Part shown: positions 12,417 to 24,077 of the stretch, piece after piece | How the letters are laid out: each line of letters starts with the position of its first letter | How positions within the stretch are numbered: position 1 is the stretch's first letter | Assembly (NCBI RefSeq): GCF_963676685.1 | Contig: NC_092350.1 | Coordinates: 62,737,674 to 62,801,673, forward strand | Reading direction: 5' to 3' | DNA: 64,000 nucleotides | Origin: Mytilus edulis | Taxonomy: Eukaryota; Mollusca; Bivalvia; Mytilida; Mytilidae | The notes under the pieces: model-generated | Database searches by the model: none | What the model was told of the DNA's origin: nothing | What the model saw: only the letters and a program-made list of their open reading frames with translations | Program-made: the position numbers and the translations under genes

Positions 12417-13106
12417 TACCCGCGTCACACATCAGCGTATAGCTCCGACGTACGACGGACGTGTTAAGATTGTACGCTGCCAATACGCTAGTAATTTTTG
12501 ATACATTCAACATGTCAATTGTATCTGTAACGTGTACACAACGAGCTTTAAGCGTGTATTTGGCGTACGAGAAGCGTACGTACGCATTTATCGGGCGTTC
12601 AAGAAACGACTGTTGGCGTATGCCTGGCTTTTGTCTAACGTAGATGGAATCCATGCTACGAAAGAAAAACATGTCTTGAATGTATTTGAGACGCTTCCGG
12701 GTCGTGTCTTGGACGTTATCTTATAGGGTATTTGTTACAAACACACCCGCATACGTTTTAGTTTAAGTCGAACGATCTTGAAACGTATACAACGTGCCTT
12801 AAACGTGTCTCAACCTTACCTGTAGCGCGTTAAACGCGCTTGTACCGTATGTATAACGTGTGTATAACGTACAGGTATACGCTAGACACATGGTTGTGCT
12901 GGATCAAAAATGTTATGCTGCATAAAAAAGTTGTAGCGTTCCCCAAGCGTATACCTTTGTATTTCGACGTACTTCAAACTTATGCAGCGCGCGTTTAAAG
13001 ATTGCTTAGCGTTCCTCTGGAGTGCAACTAACGTATACCGATTTTGTCCATTTTCTCCGTACGTTTGGTGCACGCCGGTCTATACGCCAATGTGTGACGC
13101 CGGCAT
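12417..13106. mobile_element. CpG-rich TIR element
   Basis: The ends mirror each other: 'acccgcgtcacacatcagcg' at 12417 and the inverse of 'gtgtgacgccggcata' at 13106, each followed inward by GCGTATAG. The interior is packed with CGTA, ACGT and AACGTGT words, very unlike the CpG-poor surroundings. Open frames inside are by-products of this composition. The transposon class is unknown. Confidence 0.65.
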
Positions 13107-14929
13107 AAGATAACCATTTGGTATTTTTGATGGTCACTATTTCTATATTCTTTTTTTTTTGTTATATCATTGTTGTATCTTTTTGACTATTTTTATTTCA
13201 TTTTAAATACTGTCAACCATCTTATTTTCGCGGACTATTTTATCTACGCAATTTCGAGAGTTGAAAATAACTCGAAAATGAATCGTCACGAAAATGATCA
13301 ATTCGAATCTATTCTAATGTCAATATACATGTTAGATAAATAGTTATTAATTAAAATGTAGAATCGAGAGGCTATAGTCGAGACATTTAAATTAGGGACC
13401 ATCCCAAAAAAGTAAAATTAATAATTGCTTTACATGGTACAAAAATAGCTTTTAACATTGCCACCCAGGAACCAGCCATGTTAGAAAGGGATTCAACACC
13501 CGGAACACCAAGAAACGTTCACATAATTGAAAAAGAAAAAATCGGAAGACAAGGAGGTAGTACCAACTTCCGGACCCCTTCCTCTTTTTGGAATCTGCCA
13601 ATGCTACCTCATTCGATGATAGTGATTTGTTGTTCAGACAAAAGACTCAAACTAAAAGTCTTGATTTCGAACGTCTGTATTACACCTATAGTTTTCGTAT
13701 ATGGTAGCAGGATATATTTACAAAAATAAACGAGTCATATACTAGAATATTTTTTTTTTATTTTTATTTTAATCATAACCAGATTCTGATACGATACCAA
13801 AAACTTTAAAATGGTATGCACTTGCTCCCTTTAGAATCGGTCATATGCAACTGCTGTCCAAGAAATTGCCTTTTGATGGTAATCTTAAAAAATATTCGTG
13901 TTAATCGATTTTGTCTTTGTAGTTCGCCACATTGTCACATAAAATGCCTGTACTAAATCAGGAATATGACAGTTGTTAACTATTTGTTTGATGTCTTTGA
14001 GCTTTTGATGTTGACTTATGATTAGGGACTTTCCGTTTTGTATTTTCACGGAGATCAATATTTAGGGATTATACTTTTTGTAAAGTACAGTTCTTGTGTT
14101 GGAGATATTTTGCCATTGGATTGACCATCATGAGTGGTTATCCTTGCAAGGCTCATAAACATAACTTGCAAACGCAGTGACGGCAATGGACGGTACATCT
14201 CATGCAAATTATCGTCCGCAAAATCAGCCACAGGAACAATGTTTTTAAAACTTATTTGAACTGTATTCACAACATGGTTTTGCCTGAAAACCAAAACCAC
14301 ATACAACTATTACGCTGCGACCCTGCTGAGTCTTATGTAGACGAAATTTACCAAAAAGACAGATTGGACGTGGCCAGTTTCTTGTACATTCCGATAACAA
14401 AAAGACCCTCAGTACAGATCTGAGAGTACTTGCAGTTAATGACAGCTAGTTCAAATCCAATATCAACTAATAAAAATAATCATGCATCTAAAACTAAATT
14501 ATCTATCAGTACCAACTTTACTGAATCAGCTGCGTATTCTGACAATCAATTGATATCTTCAGTCATGTGCGTGGCGAAATCATTTAAAAATAACCATACG
14601 ATATCAAAAAAAGAAAAAAAAAGAAAAATGACAACAAAATATAGACAAAACCTTGTCAATATGTCGATAATTTAGTATTAGATGCATGACTTTTTTATTA
14701 GTTGTTAGTGGCTTTGAACTAGCTGTAAGTTAACTGAGAGTACTATCAAATCTGTACCTAGCGTCTCTTTGTTGTTATGATGTAAAAGTATCTGGCCACA
14801 TTCATTTGTATTTTGTCCATCTGGTGAATTAAAACTTTTCAACTGATTTTTATAGTTCGTTTTTATGTTGTACTGATAAACCACTGTCCCAGGTTTGGGG
14901 AGGATTGGGATCCACCTAACAAGTTTAAC
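13107..14929. other. spacer with dispersed repeats
   Basis: Positions 13935-14090 pair with 6710-6865. Positions 14415-14475 ('gacagctagttcaa.tcca', 'caactaataaaaa') recur at 61605-61640. An 83-codon frame at 13478-13729 has no motif and is not called. Confidence 0.4.
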
Positions 14930-15225
14930 TCCGCAAAATTTTGTATGTATGTGCTTGTCCTAAGTCAGGAGCCTGTAATTCAGTGATTGTCTTTTAATTA
15001 TGTGTAACATATTTGTTTTTCTTTCAATTTTTAGTACATAAATAAGGCCGTTAGTTTTCCCGTTTCAATTGTGTTACATTGCCATTTCGGGGCATTTCCT
15101 AGCTGTCTATGCGGTATGGACTTTGCCCCTTGTTGAAGACCGTACGGTGACCTATAGTTGTTAATTTCTGTATCATTTTGGTCTCTTGTGGAGAGTTTAC
15201 TTTTACCACTATTACTATATATTGT
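14930..15225. repeat. dispersed repeat family C, copy 1
   Basis: It is the inverse of 61021-61335: 'cctaagtcaggagcctgtaa', 'aaggccgttagttttc' and 'acctatagttgttaatttct' all reappear. A shorter copy lies inside the Polinton polymerase gene (about 20575-20735). It is SINE-like and non-coding. Confidence 0.65.
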
Positions 15226-15567
15226 GCTACTTTATTGTATATTCCTTTTGCTCTGAACCAAAGAAGTGAGTATATACCATGCACAGGGTTTAAAGGAATG
15301 TCCATAAAACGAATACCAAAAAAAGGACACCAATAATCGTACCATCTGTGTAACATGCTTGTGTAGAATGTCCCTCCGTTCACAATTGAAATATCCAAAT
15401 ACCGAAAGCTACAAATGTTGAACGTGTGTATATAAGATTTATCAAAAGTAAGTTCGCTTTGTTCATATCTGAAGTTTAATAGTCAAGTACGGTAGGTATA
15501 CTCAATGAAATAGTGTGTTTATTGGTTTTTGCGTCAGTTCTTCTTGTTGAGTTGACTTTAGTTAAGT
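15226..15567. other. spacer left of the Polinton
   Basis: No gene is recognised. The 6-bp target copy CATTGT begins at 15568. Confidence 0.4.
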
Positions 15568-15573
15568 CATTGT
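15568..15573. repeat. Polinton target-site duplication, left
   Basis: CATTGT, identical to 24078-24083. Confidence 0.9.
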
Positions 15574-15717
15574 AGTATTGAGGGAAGTGGGGATTCTGGG
15601 CCATTGTGTCTAATGTTAACCCTATGGGGTGAAAGGTAGCCTCCTGAGAGGTAGCCTCCCGAGGTGAGGCTAATTTCTATGACGTCATTTTTAGGTATTA
15701 TGACAATAATTAATTGG
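15574..15717. repeat. Polinton left terminal inverted repeat
   Basis: It matches the inverse of about 23945-24077 through 'aatgttaaccctatgggg', 'gaggctaatttctatgacgt' and 'ggtattatgacaa.aattaa'. The left copy carries a small internal duplication of 'gaggtagcctcc' absent from the right copy. Confidence 0.85.
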
Positions 15718-16184
15718 TTTCATTGAATAATGTACAGATGTTTATCATTTCTCAGGTTTGTCTGTTTGTGTGTCTGTGTGTGTGTGTTTGTATGTATCGA
15801 TTCAATGTTTAGCTCATGTTAATATAAGCAAGGAATTATCCACTTTGACTCTCCTTTTGTATGATTGTATTCCAATTTAATTTTGTTTAAGTTTCGGCTT
15901 CTAGGTACCACACTAGTTATAATAATAACAATATTAGTATGTACAATATTTAGTATCCCCGTCAATTCAGACAAACATGGGTCGGAGGGCCATCCACATG
16001 ATGCCTTAAAAATATAACAAAATTATATATAACTATTTTATACATCGAGATAAAATGATTAGAGAATCGTCTACCACTCAACAGTATCTCTAACCTCACG
16101 AAAGGGCCAACAGTATGCTATATTTCGTGCAGGGGTATAAACTATCGAGACTTGAAGTTACTCTTTCCGGGATAGTTAACTCTC

Positions 16185-17287
16185 TCAAATATCAGATAAA
16201 TCGCGAGCTTTAATTCAAGAGTTGAATTTCTTTGGCCAGTGTAACCATTGCACATAATATTGTTTGTTGAGTCCTTTGCCTTTCGTTTTGAGGATGTTTT
16301 CAACTTTCCACATATCGTCTTCCCGGACATTCACTTGCACCTCTGACTGGTAGAAGGTTCCTGAAATTTATTCGTCTTGAAAACCAATAAGTCGATCAAC
16401 TTGACGCCCACCACGTAATATTCTTTGAGATATTTTAAATATCTCTCCACTCCATTTCTGATCGTATTCCCTGGTGAAAGGATTTCTTATGTATGTAATC
16501 CGAACTTTGTCATCAATTTTGAAACGGAAATCTTTTCGTACTTTCTCTGTCTTAGGTTGTAATCTTTTCGGCCAATACATTTTCCACCACAGGTTTGTCT
16601 CTTTAGATATGGTGTCTTTAGCTGGTGCCATGTCAATCGTTCTATGGAAGGTCCTATTGTAGCTGTTAGCAAATTCTGTAAGTTATCCACATAGTCATAT
16701 GACTGCTCACTGGTGATAAATCTCATGATTTTTGATTTAATAGTCTTGATAACTCTTTCAACGTAATTAGCTTTGATTTCTGTATTTTGGGCAAATAAAT
16801 GTTAAATATTTCTCTGTTTTAGGAAAGATTCTACTAATCATGATCTGAATTCTTGTCCTTTATCTGTTCGTATTCTGTTTGGGGATCTTCCTTCTGATAA
16901 AACATGTTTCAAAACATTCGCCACGGATTCGCCTTTCTTATTCTTTAGATGTCTTAGTCATACATATTTTGTGAATATATCAATCCCCACCAATATGAAA
17001 TTAAATCCACTGTTAAATTTCGAAAATTTAGACATGTCCATCAAATCGACATCCCACTGGTCGTCTATTCCAATAACGATAACTCTGTTCCGCTTAAACG
17101 ACCTTTTTAAAGGTATTTGTAAACTGTATGGGTCCTGTCGTTGTAGCCATTTTCGTATTTTATATTTACTGAGAACGAATTTTCCATCTGTTCGAACAAA
17201 TCTGTACAGTTTATCAGGCCCTGCAAAACTCGCTGGGTTAGCTGGATTGTAATAAATATTCCTCGAGTACTTTTCCCAAGAGGCCAT
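16185..17287 (-). pseudogene. Polinton retroviral-like integrase, broken
   Basis: The frame starts at ATG 17285-17287. The first block runs to 16958 and holds the first catalytic Asp region (GIDDQWDVDLMDM). After a frame break, 'RIRTDKGQEF' (about 16845-16880, second Asp) and 'NYVERVIKTIK' (about 16735-16775, catalytic Glu) are legible. A C-terminal 'KVRITYIRNPFTREYDQKW' region is followed by a chromodomain-like end ('MWKVENILKTKGKGLNK', 'YYVQWLHWPKKFNS') in which a Trp codon has become TGA. The integrase would insert element DNA into chromosomes. The DDE residues survive, but there are at least three breaks. Confidence 0.8.
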
Positions 17288-17439
17288 CTTTACACATGGA
17301 ATGATGACTTTAAAATGATATACAGTTTACAACGTTCTCATATTTATATAGTTGAGCTTTCATCGTCTTCATCCTCTTCCTCTTCCATTTCATCGTCACC
17401 CATGTATTTACTGTCAGCACCATCATTATTAGTTTCGTT

Positions 17440-17957
17440 ATCTTAGCTTCATCTAGATAGCTTTCCAACATAGGTTTATATTTCCTGATGGCTACTTATA
17501 TCATGGCTTTTACATTGTCCATGCCATCATTAACTAATTCTGTTATCATTTGTATGACTTTGCCATGCATTTATCATTTTGTAACTGTAGTAAATACACA
17601 ACTAAACTGCTATATCTGGACAAAAACTGGTCCATATCTTCGTCTTTTAATTTGCGATTGGCCTTACTTATGGCATGCATGGTCTTCATTCAGGTCACCA
17701 TTCATGTATTTATCAACTTTTTCTTCGCAAATATCTGCATTTGCCTCTCTGGCAAGTTCAGCTAATTTTATAAAAGCCATATCTTCTCCACCTTCTATAT
17801 CAATTTCGTTTACACGAGACTTCTTAGAGGGTATGCCTTCATCCTCAATTTCCCTTTTTCTTTTTAAATCATTATTTTCTGGGCACAACTTATTTATATG
17901 TCTAGCTAAATCATAAACGCTTTCAAAGGCTACACCGCAATCATCACATGAAGGCAT
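17440..17957 (-). pseudogene. Polinton small C2H2 protein, broken tail
   Basis: From ATG 17955-17957 an open frame to 17664 encodes one C2H2-like finger at residues 4-25 (CDDCGVAFESVYDLARHINK, with a Cys replacing the last His). A basic 'KRKREIEDEGIPSKKSR' segment and an acidic region follow. Beyond 17664 the homologous tail ('ELVNDGMDNVKAMI') is still readable after frame changes. A similar small finger protein is common next to the ATPase in animal Polintons; its role is unknown to me. Confidence 0.55.
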
Positions 17958-18081
17958 GATTTCTTTCTCGTCTGGTAAATACGTCTGCTCACTTTGAAAT
18001 GATTCTTCAAACTAAGGTGGTTCTAGTTCATTTCTGCTAATATACTGTTCCGAAACAACCCCACCAACCATGTTCTTGATT

Positions 18082-18728
18082 TCAAATATATTTTAGTCTG
18101 TCGTCTGCCGGTGTATTCTGTTTCAGATCAATGAATAGACTCCCATATGGTTGTTGTGTCCCCTCTTTCATGAATTTCTTCGGATTATTAGGATACATCT
18201 GTCTAGCAAATAAGGCTGGCCCAACTTGATCGCGTGGCTTTTGAATAGGACTATATACTGACTATTGCTGCTCATGGTTCGACTCTCCTTTTCCTTCGAG
18301 AATGCATTTTGCATTATACACGCTACGCTAAGGTTCCTGTGATGACTGCCCTCTACAAATAATTCGCACACATCATTACTATTGGTGGCGTCTCTCATTA
18401 AATCGTCTAGGATGATTAAACTTGGATATCTAGAGTCAATAAATGAGTCATCATTCAACATGTTCAAATTTTTAGGTAAACCTTGAACAAACAAAAGGTT
18501 TTTAATGGTTTGTTGCATTTCAGGAAATAATGGCTGCCATCGTTTATAACACCATTTAATCCTCTCAGGTGATGGTTTTATCATAGTCCGTGCTCGCTTC
18601 AATAGTGTTTGCATCCAAAACGTCTTACCTGCACCAGTAGGTCCAGCCAACTTTATAGCGAATAGATATGTAGTACCACTGCAGGTGGTGGTGGTGCCGG
18701 CGGCGGCTGGTTGGCGGTGGATATTCAC
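18082..18728 (-). pseudogene. Polinton packaging ATPase, broken
   Basis: The main block has a Walker A loop (GPTGAGKT), a region 'IKWCYKRWQPLF', a Walker B strand (SLIILDDLM) and the 'EGSHHRNLSVACIMQN' sensor-like segment. These are characteristic of FtsK/HerA-type genome-packaging ATPases of Polintons. The reading frame shifts near 18190, after which 'YPNNPKKFMKEG' and 'LFIDLKQNTPADDRLKY' complete the C-terminus to a stop near 18082. No ATG is seen at the 5' end. In a live element it would pump DNA into a capsid, but no capsid gene is present here. Confidence 0.8.
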
Positions 18729-18913
18729 ATTGCTCGCGGATATGGTTGACTAATTCTGTGTTTGTTTCTTTGGTGTCGCATTATAGCATCTTTTCTCTAA
18801 AATTCTGTACCACAATCTGGACAAGTATTCGACATTGTTAAGAGTTCTTAAAACACGTCCACTTCCTTCGAATGACAGACGTAAAGTGATTAAAATATTG
18901 ACATGTATCGTAA

Positions 18914-21900
18914 TTATATTCTCCAATCTCCATAAGCTAAACTTTGTATCCCATCATCTAGTAAGTATCTTTTGTCATCATAAGGGGATAAGCCAAGCTT
19001 TTTGATACATATTTTATATAACGTGTGGTCGTATGACCGGATCTGAGTCATGGTAACCATGTGGATCTCTTTATTGAATAAACATTGTTTATAATGTTCG
19101 TGTCTGGTTTCATGTTTGATCTCACTCTTCTTTATATCCTTCGCTGTCTTCTTTTCGCATAGTGTTTCATTCTCCTCAAATAGCAATGAGTACATCTTTG
19201 ACTTTAGACCAACGAATTCTTGTATGGAAATACTATGTGGTTCGACCTTCATCTTTCCTAAAACCTTTTTATTTAATGTGCTATAACAAATGTATAAAGC
19301 TGATGTTCAGGGTTATACTCTGACGTATCAAACAAGTGTCCTTCCTCCATCATATCTTGATATATACCATCAGTGTTGATGCTGTATCATAGAGAGTCGG
19401 TGTCCGTAAACAAGAGTGTTGCTCTAGATCCATATTTATCCTTCATGTAATTATAATGGAAATCGAATATAAGTGTCTTTGACAAATAGAGTATAGTGAA
19501 TCCAAGGTAGTTAGGTCTGTTTAAGTAATATCGTTGTTTCAACATGTGCACAGCCCCCAAGTCGTCGTTGAATATTTTGAAGGCATGAAATGTTGGTTTG
19601 CTGATTAATTTCTGGCATTTGATTGGTCATACAAAAGTTTTATATCTGTTCTTGTCCTTAAATTTTCCATCGTCTTTCCAAAGACTGCGTTATTCATGAG
19701 TTCAAAAAAATCCTTCTCGACCTCATTGTTTGCAAGCTTTCTGTTTTCTATATTGAAATCAATATATGTTGTTCAAATGTCATGACTCTGTGGATCTTTG
19801 TTAGTCTCATTCCAAGTGATAAGTAGAGTTTTTAAATTTCTGTAATGTACCAAGTATTTTTCATTTGGATGTAAATTTGGTATCAATTTTTCTGTTGATA
19901 TTCCTTTTAAGTTTAAATCATCCAATAGCTTTTCTGCATAGGGCGATAACATATCATTTATAACCTTCAATATTTCTGGAGCGAGTGGATATTCGTTGTG
20001 GTCGTCGTGTAGTTTCCTAGGATATTCTAAGTCAACTTCTAATATAAAACCATGTTTACTGTCATCTGCAACGTCACTTAAGTTAAGGTTCTCAATTTCA
20101 GAATCGTTGAGCCAACTGAAACCTTCAACTGGAAGTGCCTGTGACATGGCCCATCCGTATAAGTTGTAGGCATCTAGGTACATCACGTGATTAATGGATT
20201 GATTTGGATCGTAGTTTGGTACATATTTATTGTTAGCTTTGGCATGGCGATGGGATATCATTGATATTCCACCTCTTAAACCTTTCTCTATAAACAAATG
20301 CATGTCTACGTCAGTTAGTAATTCCAACTTGACACCTGTCATTTTCAAGGCAATCTGCGAGGCTAAACCGGGTGATGTATATAAATGTGCAGCATCCAGT
20401 CCATAGTAGTTGAGACAGATCTCCCTGAAATTTTCAAAGACGTCGGCTAATGCAAGGACATCTGATAGAACGGATAGATCATGGAAGTGTCCAAGACTCT
20501 GTATGTTAAACGATTGCCATACGTGTTTGCGCATGCGCATAGTCCAGTGACGTTATATTTTCTCTCATAGTGTACTGTTAAAATTTTCCATCGGTGGTAG
20601 TTGAGATTTTATTCGGTCATTAATTTGTACATGCATTACTTTAGGCCGTTAGGTTTTCGTTTGAATTGTTTTACTTTTGTCAATTTGGGGCCTTCTTTTA
20701 TCTGTTTATATGGTATTGGTAACTAAAAATTTTGCCTCGGAATCAACATACTCGTAAGGTTATACTTGTTTTCGCAGAAATAGGCTTATCTGTTCTTCTC
20801 CAAAGTGGCTTGTCATGTATCTAAATTTACTCGAATCTTCTTTTGCAAGATTTTCCATGAGTTTTTGTAATGAGGAAGACATAAATTGGAGCGAGTCTAT
20901 AAAATCCATACATCCCAATGAAAAAGAAATATACTTTCCATATTATTCATGTTATTAGCGATACAATTCAGTTGCTTTCCTTCAACTTTTCCAATAGCTT
21001 GCATAATCAAATGACTATCATATTCCCGAAGGTTATGAAATACCACTGGAATTCGACCTAAAAACTTGTAATTAATATTACAGTCGTTATGAGCCGCCCC
21101 TCGAAATTTTGCGGTTACGTGATAATGATCTCGAACTCTTTTGTCTGCTAGTTCTTTTTTAAAATATGTGACAAAGATGCCTTCTTAAACGATTGCCAAT
21201 CACTCCCACTCATGATCATGGGCTCGCAATGTTTAAATCGCTGTTCTATTTCTTCCTGGTCCTTCATCATACACTCGGCAGCATCTGCACCCCGATATAT
21301 TACTGGTTCATTTGACGTTTCAGTTGTCAGACCAACCAGTTTGTATGCAAAGCCACATGGTATGTGTTTTGTAGTCTTTTTCGTCTTCTGGTCACATTCG
21401 TTGCTTTCAACAATTGGTTTTTGAAGACATTCAAAATCTGCATGAATAATGTGTGGAACCTTAAGTTGTTTACGAATGGCTTTATGATGTAACCACTTAT
21501 TGTCTTCAGTGAGTTCATTTTTTTGGGGTCCGTGGGTCTGGCTGTTTGGTACATGACTGTTTAAAAGTTTTTCTTTGGTAAATCCATGTAAGCAGTATGG
21601 ACAGTGAAAATGTCGTGCGCGATAGCTATGCTTGTTCCCTAATAATCGATTGAGATCCTCAATCTAGCAGAAATGTGACTTCTTGTTGTCCGATATCATG
21701 AGTAGATTAACATGTTGTTCAAATCGATGTTTTGAAATATGTATAGGGAATACTTCGCCTTTGTTAAACCCAAACACGTTGATAGATATTTCATTCTGCT
21801 TTTCAAACTTTGGTATATCGGCTAATTTAACAAGAAATATGATCTTATCAAAGTTTAAGCTTGAAGTGTACATGTGTTCCTTGTATTTCCAAACTCGCTC

Positions 21901-22539
21901 TCCGTGACATTTCGCTCCCTTGTCTCTGGTATTCAATTAAAGATGTATACATCTTTTTAATAGATTCCTTTAACTGGCATCGATTTCCTTAAATTTTAAA
22001 CTGGTCTGGCATTTTCCCCGGAAATGTGGCTCTGCAGTTTCTATGGCATCTGCTTTTCGTCTGCTCATTTTAACCTTCATGGATAGATACCACTTCAATC
22101 CACCTCTTTCTTTAATTTTACTCTTAATGACATCTTTAACATCATCATACTGGCTTTTTAGGAATGACATTAGATCAAATTTATTCAATCCTTTCGCATC
22201 GATCGAATGTGTTTCAATGGTTCCATTGAGCGCTTTGATGTTGCATGGATCCGTCTGTTCATTTGTTTCTGTACTTGTTATAGTAACACCACCACCCTTT
22301 TGGACTGATTGTTTATCATGGTTTCGCTTAATACGTTGGAGGTTGTCCGTTCTTGAAAATACCACATCGCAGGTGGCGCAATGCCATTTCGTTCCAGTAT
22401 GAACCGATCTCTTATGGCGCATTAAACTCTCTTTATGGGAAAACGATTTTCCGCATACACCACATTTGATTGGAGATTTTGCCACCTTTATTTTCGACGC
22501 TGGTTCTATCTTTTTTCTGAAAAGTGAAAGTGTGCTCAA
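18914..22539 (-). pseudogene. Polinton protein-primed DNA polymerase B, broken
   Basis: About 3.6 kb of family-B polymerase is readable in pieces. At the N-terminus (21970-22539) there are two C2H2 fingers (CGVCGKSFSHKESLMRH; the second has lost its first His) and the 'ERGGLKWYLSMKVKM' block typical of these polymerases. Next, 21664-21936 holds 'FPIHISKHRFEQHVNLLMIS'. The exonuclease part near 21050-21150 contains 'RIPVVFHNLREYDSHLIMQ'. The polymerase core at 19773-20540 has motif A 'YLDAYNLYGWAMSQALP'. Motif B '[15 protein letters not shown]' lies near 19660-19705 and motif C 'TDTDS' at 19393-19404. The C-terminus (18914-19252) has 'LSPYDDKRYLLDDGIQSLAYG'. There are several frameshifts and stops and one repeat insertion at about 20575-20735. 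The first open codons at 22539 lack an ATG. Confidence 0.85.
20575..20735. mobile_element. SINE-like repeat C inserted in the polymerase gene
   Basis: The words 'taggccgttaggttttcg', 'gaattgttttactttt' and 'atttggggccttcttttat' match the family at 14930-15225. It sits between the exonuclease and motif A parts of POLB, where the protein homology stops and resumes. Confidence 0.6.
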
Positions 22540-22559
22540 TATTGTTAAAGCTTTTTATT

Positions 22560-22990
22560 TTTATTTGTATTATTCATCATAATATGATACGGACAACCAG
22601 TTATTATTCATATCAAAGGAGCCTATCGCCACGGGTACTCGCCCACGGGTCGGAAAAACCGACTCCTCAGTCTACCGACCGTATGCGTTCCCAGTCTTGA
22701 TACTGATATGAATAACGATCTGATTGACATTCAATAATGTTTGACTACGGCTTTCGCCAAAGTAGTCACCGCCCGTCAACATTTCCATCACTGGAAACAG
22801 TGCTGCTCTCGCAGTTAACCAGGACTGCAAAGCTTTTCGTCGGAGAGGTCTTCCTCACTATAGCGGGGCATACCACATGACACTTCCCCTCTATTGTTAG
22901 CTAAATGACACTGCTCTGTGTCAGTACACCTTACCACTGGAGGAGATTGCTTCAAACTTTCGAGAATTTAAAATTAAAATAAGCCTCCCC
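22560..22990 (-). other. structured, GC-richer non-coding block in Polinton
   Basis: Upstream of POLB and unlike its AT-rich surroundings, this block is full of short stems when read on the minus strand: GACTAC..GTAGTC capped by GGC-GAAA-GCC, CTGC-GAGA-GCAG, TTTCCA..TGGAAA, GTCGG-TTTTT-CCGAC and TGACAC..GTGTCA. A wider stem (TTATTCATATC with GATATGAATAA) encloses part of it. Two GNRA-type loops suggest selection on RNA structure. It matches no snRNA, 5S, RNase P or hammerhead core that I know. Confidence 0.45.
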
Positions 22991-23396
22991 CTTTTATTTC
23001 TTTTTATTATTCTTAAGATATGCATCTGTCAATTCCATTTAATTGTTATTCGTAAAATTAGTTGGTAACTTATTTAAAGAAAAAATAAAGCTAGAGAAGT
23101 ATAATTGTAATGAAAAAGATTAAAGATGATTATTAAGCGTACCATACCTTTAAATCCTTAGGATACTGTGAATGTAAACTTGATTTCACCTTTAGAATGC
23201 CTTCGATAAGACTTCCGAGTCCCGCAATTCTCTACGTTTATATAGCAGAATTTTACTGAATTGTGGAAATTCCGTAATTTACGTAATCATGCTTTCCTTT
23301 GTTCTGTAACATTTTGTCGGGAATGTCAAATCCACTATAAAACTTATAGTTAATTATACGGAAAAGACTATAGATATCAAAATTCACGTAGAAAAA

Positions 23397-23476
23397 ATCC
23401 AGTGTATATGCTGGGATTCGAACTCAAGACCTTTAGCATACAAAGCCATGACACCACTACACCAGGACGACTGGAT
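23397..23476 (-). ncRNA. tRNA-like Pol III unit, probably a SINE head or relic
   Basis: The minus-strand 80-nt unit has a perfect 7-bp terminal stem (ATCCAGT with ACTGGAT), an A-box-like TGGTGTAGTGG and a consensus B box (GAGTTCGAATCCC). A 4-bp anticodon-type stem encloses a 7-nt loop with U33 (CTTT-GTATGCT-AAAG). A T6 run follows directly (23392-23397). The D and T stems are imperfect, so it is unlikely to be a working tRNA. The promoter boxes and terminator suggest it was transcribed by Pol III. Confidence 0.5.
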
Positions 23477-23837
23477 ACAACCTAACAGTAATTTAGGCAG
23501 ACCTTTATTCAGTGGGGTTTAAACCTTTTTCGTTAATAAGTGAGTTGTAAGACTAATTGTTCAATTTGATTTTACACTTTTTCAAAAATGGGCCGAGTCG
23601 GTAACAAGAGTAGGGTGATTTTTTTTATAAAGTGGCGATATAGTTTGGACCGATTGGCAAGTGGGGCGAGTTGACAATGTTTGATATCTACTCATCGTGT
23701 TCAGTGGTCATAAAGGGTATACATCATATAGTAATATATAAAGTATGTTATAATGGCTATGTAGCGTTCTAAACTAGATTTTATTAATTGTAAATGTTTT
23801 TCCGTCTAATCTAAAACAGCAGGTATGTAAAATAGTT

Positions 23838-23935
23838 ATCCCACTCGGACTTGGTGTGTACAGTGTTAGATCACCCTCTGGCCTCCGGCCATCGAGGTGA
23901 TCTTACACTGACACACCGCGTCCTTGTGGGATAAC
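23838..23935. repeat. hairpin, 40-bp arms
   Basis: The left arm from GTTATCCCACTCGGAC and the right arm ending GTCCTTGTGGGATAAC pair over about 40 bp with a few mismatches. The centre, TGGCCTCCGGCCA, is itself a palindrome. It lies just inside the right TIR. Confidence 0.8.
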
Positions 23936-23944
23936 TCTTACATT

Positions 23945-24077
23945 TAATTAATTAATGTCATAATACCCCAAAAAGACGTCATATAAATAAGCCTCACGTC
24001 GGGAGGCTACCTTTTCCCCATAGGGTTAACATTAAACAAAATGGTCCAGAACCCCCTCCCCCACTTCCCCCACTACT
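23945..24077. repeat. Polinton right terminal inverted repeat
   Basis: Inverse of the left TIR. It differs by small indels in the G-rich outer part. Confidence 0.85.

Larger units (their letters stand above)
15574..24077 (-). mobile_element. Polinton/Maverick, 8.5 kb, decayed and capsid-less
   Basis: Both termini read AGTA.TG.GGGAAGTGGGG inward and lie directly inside a perfect 6-bp duplication CATTGT (15568-15573 and 24078-24083). A 6-bp target site and termini starting with AG are the Polinton hallmarks. All recognisable genes are on the minus strand in the order POLB, ATPase, C2H2 protein, integrase. Every gene is broken by frameshifts or stops, so the copy is dead. Major and minor capsid and protease genes, expected in a 15-20 kb Polinton, are not visible. 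At 8.5 kb there is no room for them, so this copy is either an internal deletion or a reduced lineage. Confidence 0.9.

Noticed and set aside
12283-12726. Overlapping open frames of 60-129 codons
   Set aside because: They lie in the CpG-rich TIR element on both strands and owe their length to its composition.
13478-13729. 83-codon plus-strand frame
   Set aside because: No motif or splice pattern could be tied to a gene.
22560-22990. U4/U5 snRNA or hammerhead ribozyme
   Set aside because: The conserved cores of these RNAs are not present on either strand.
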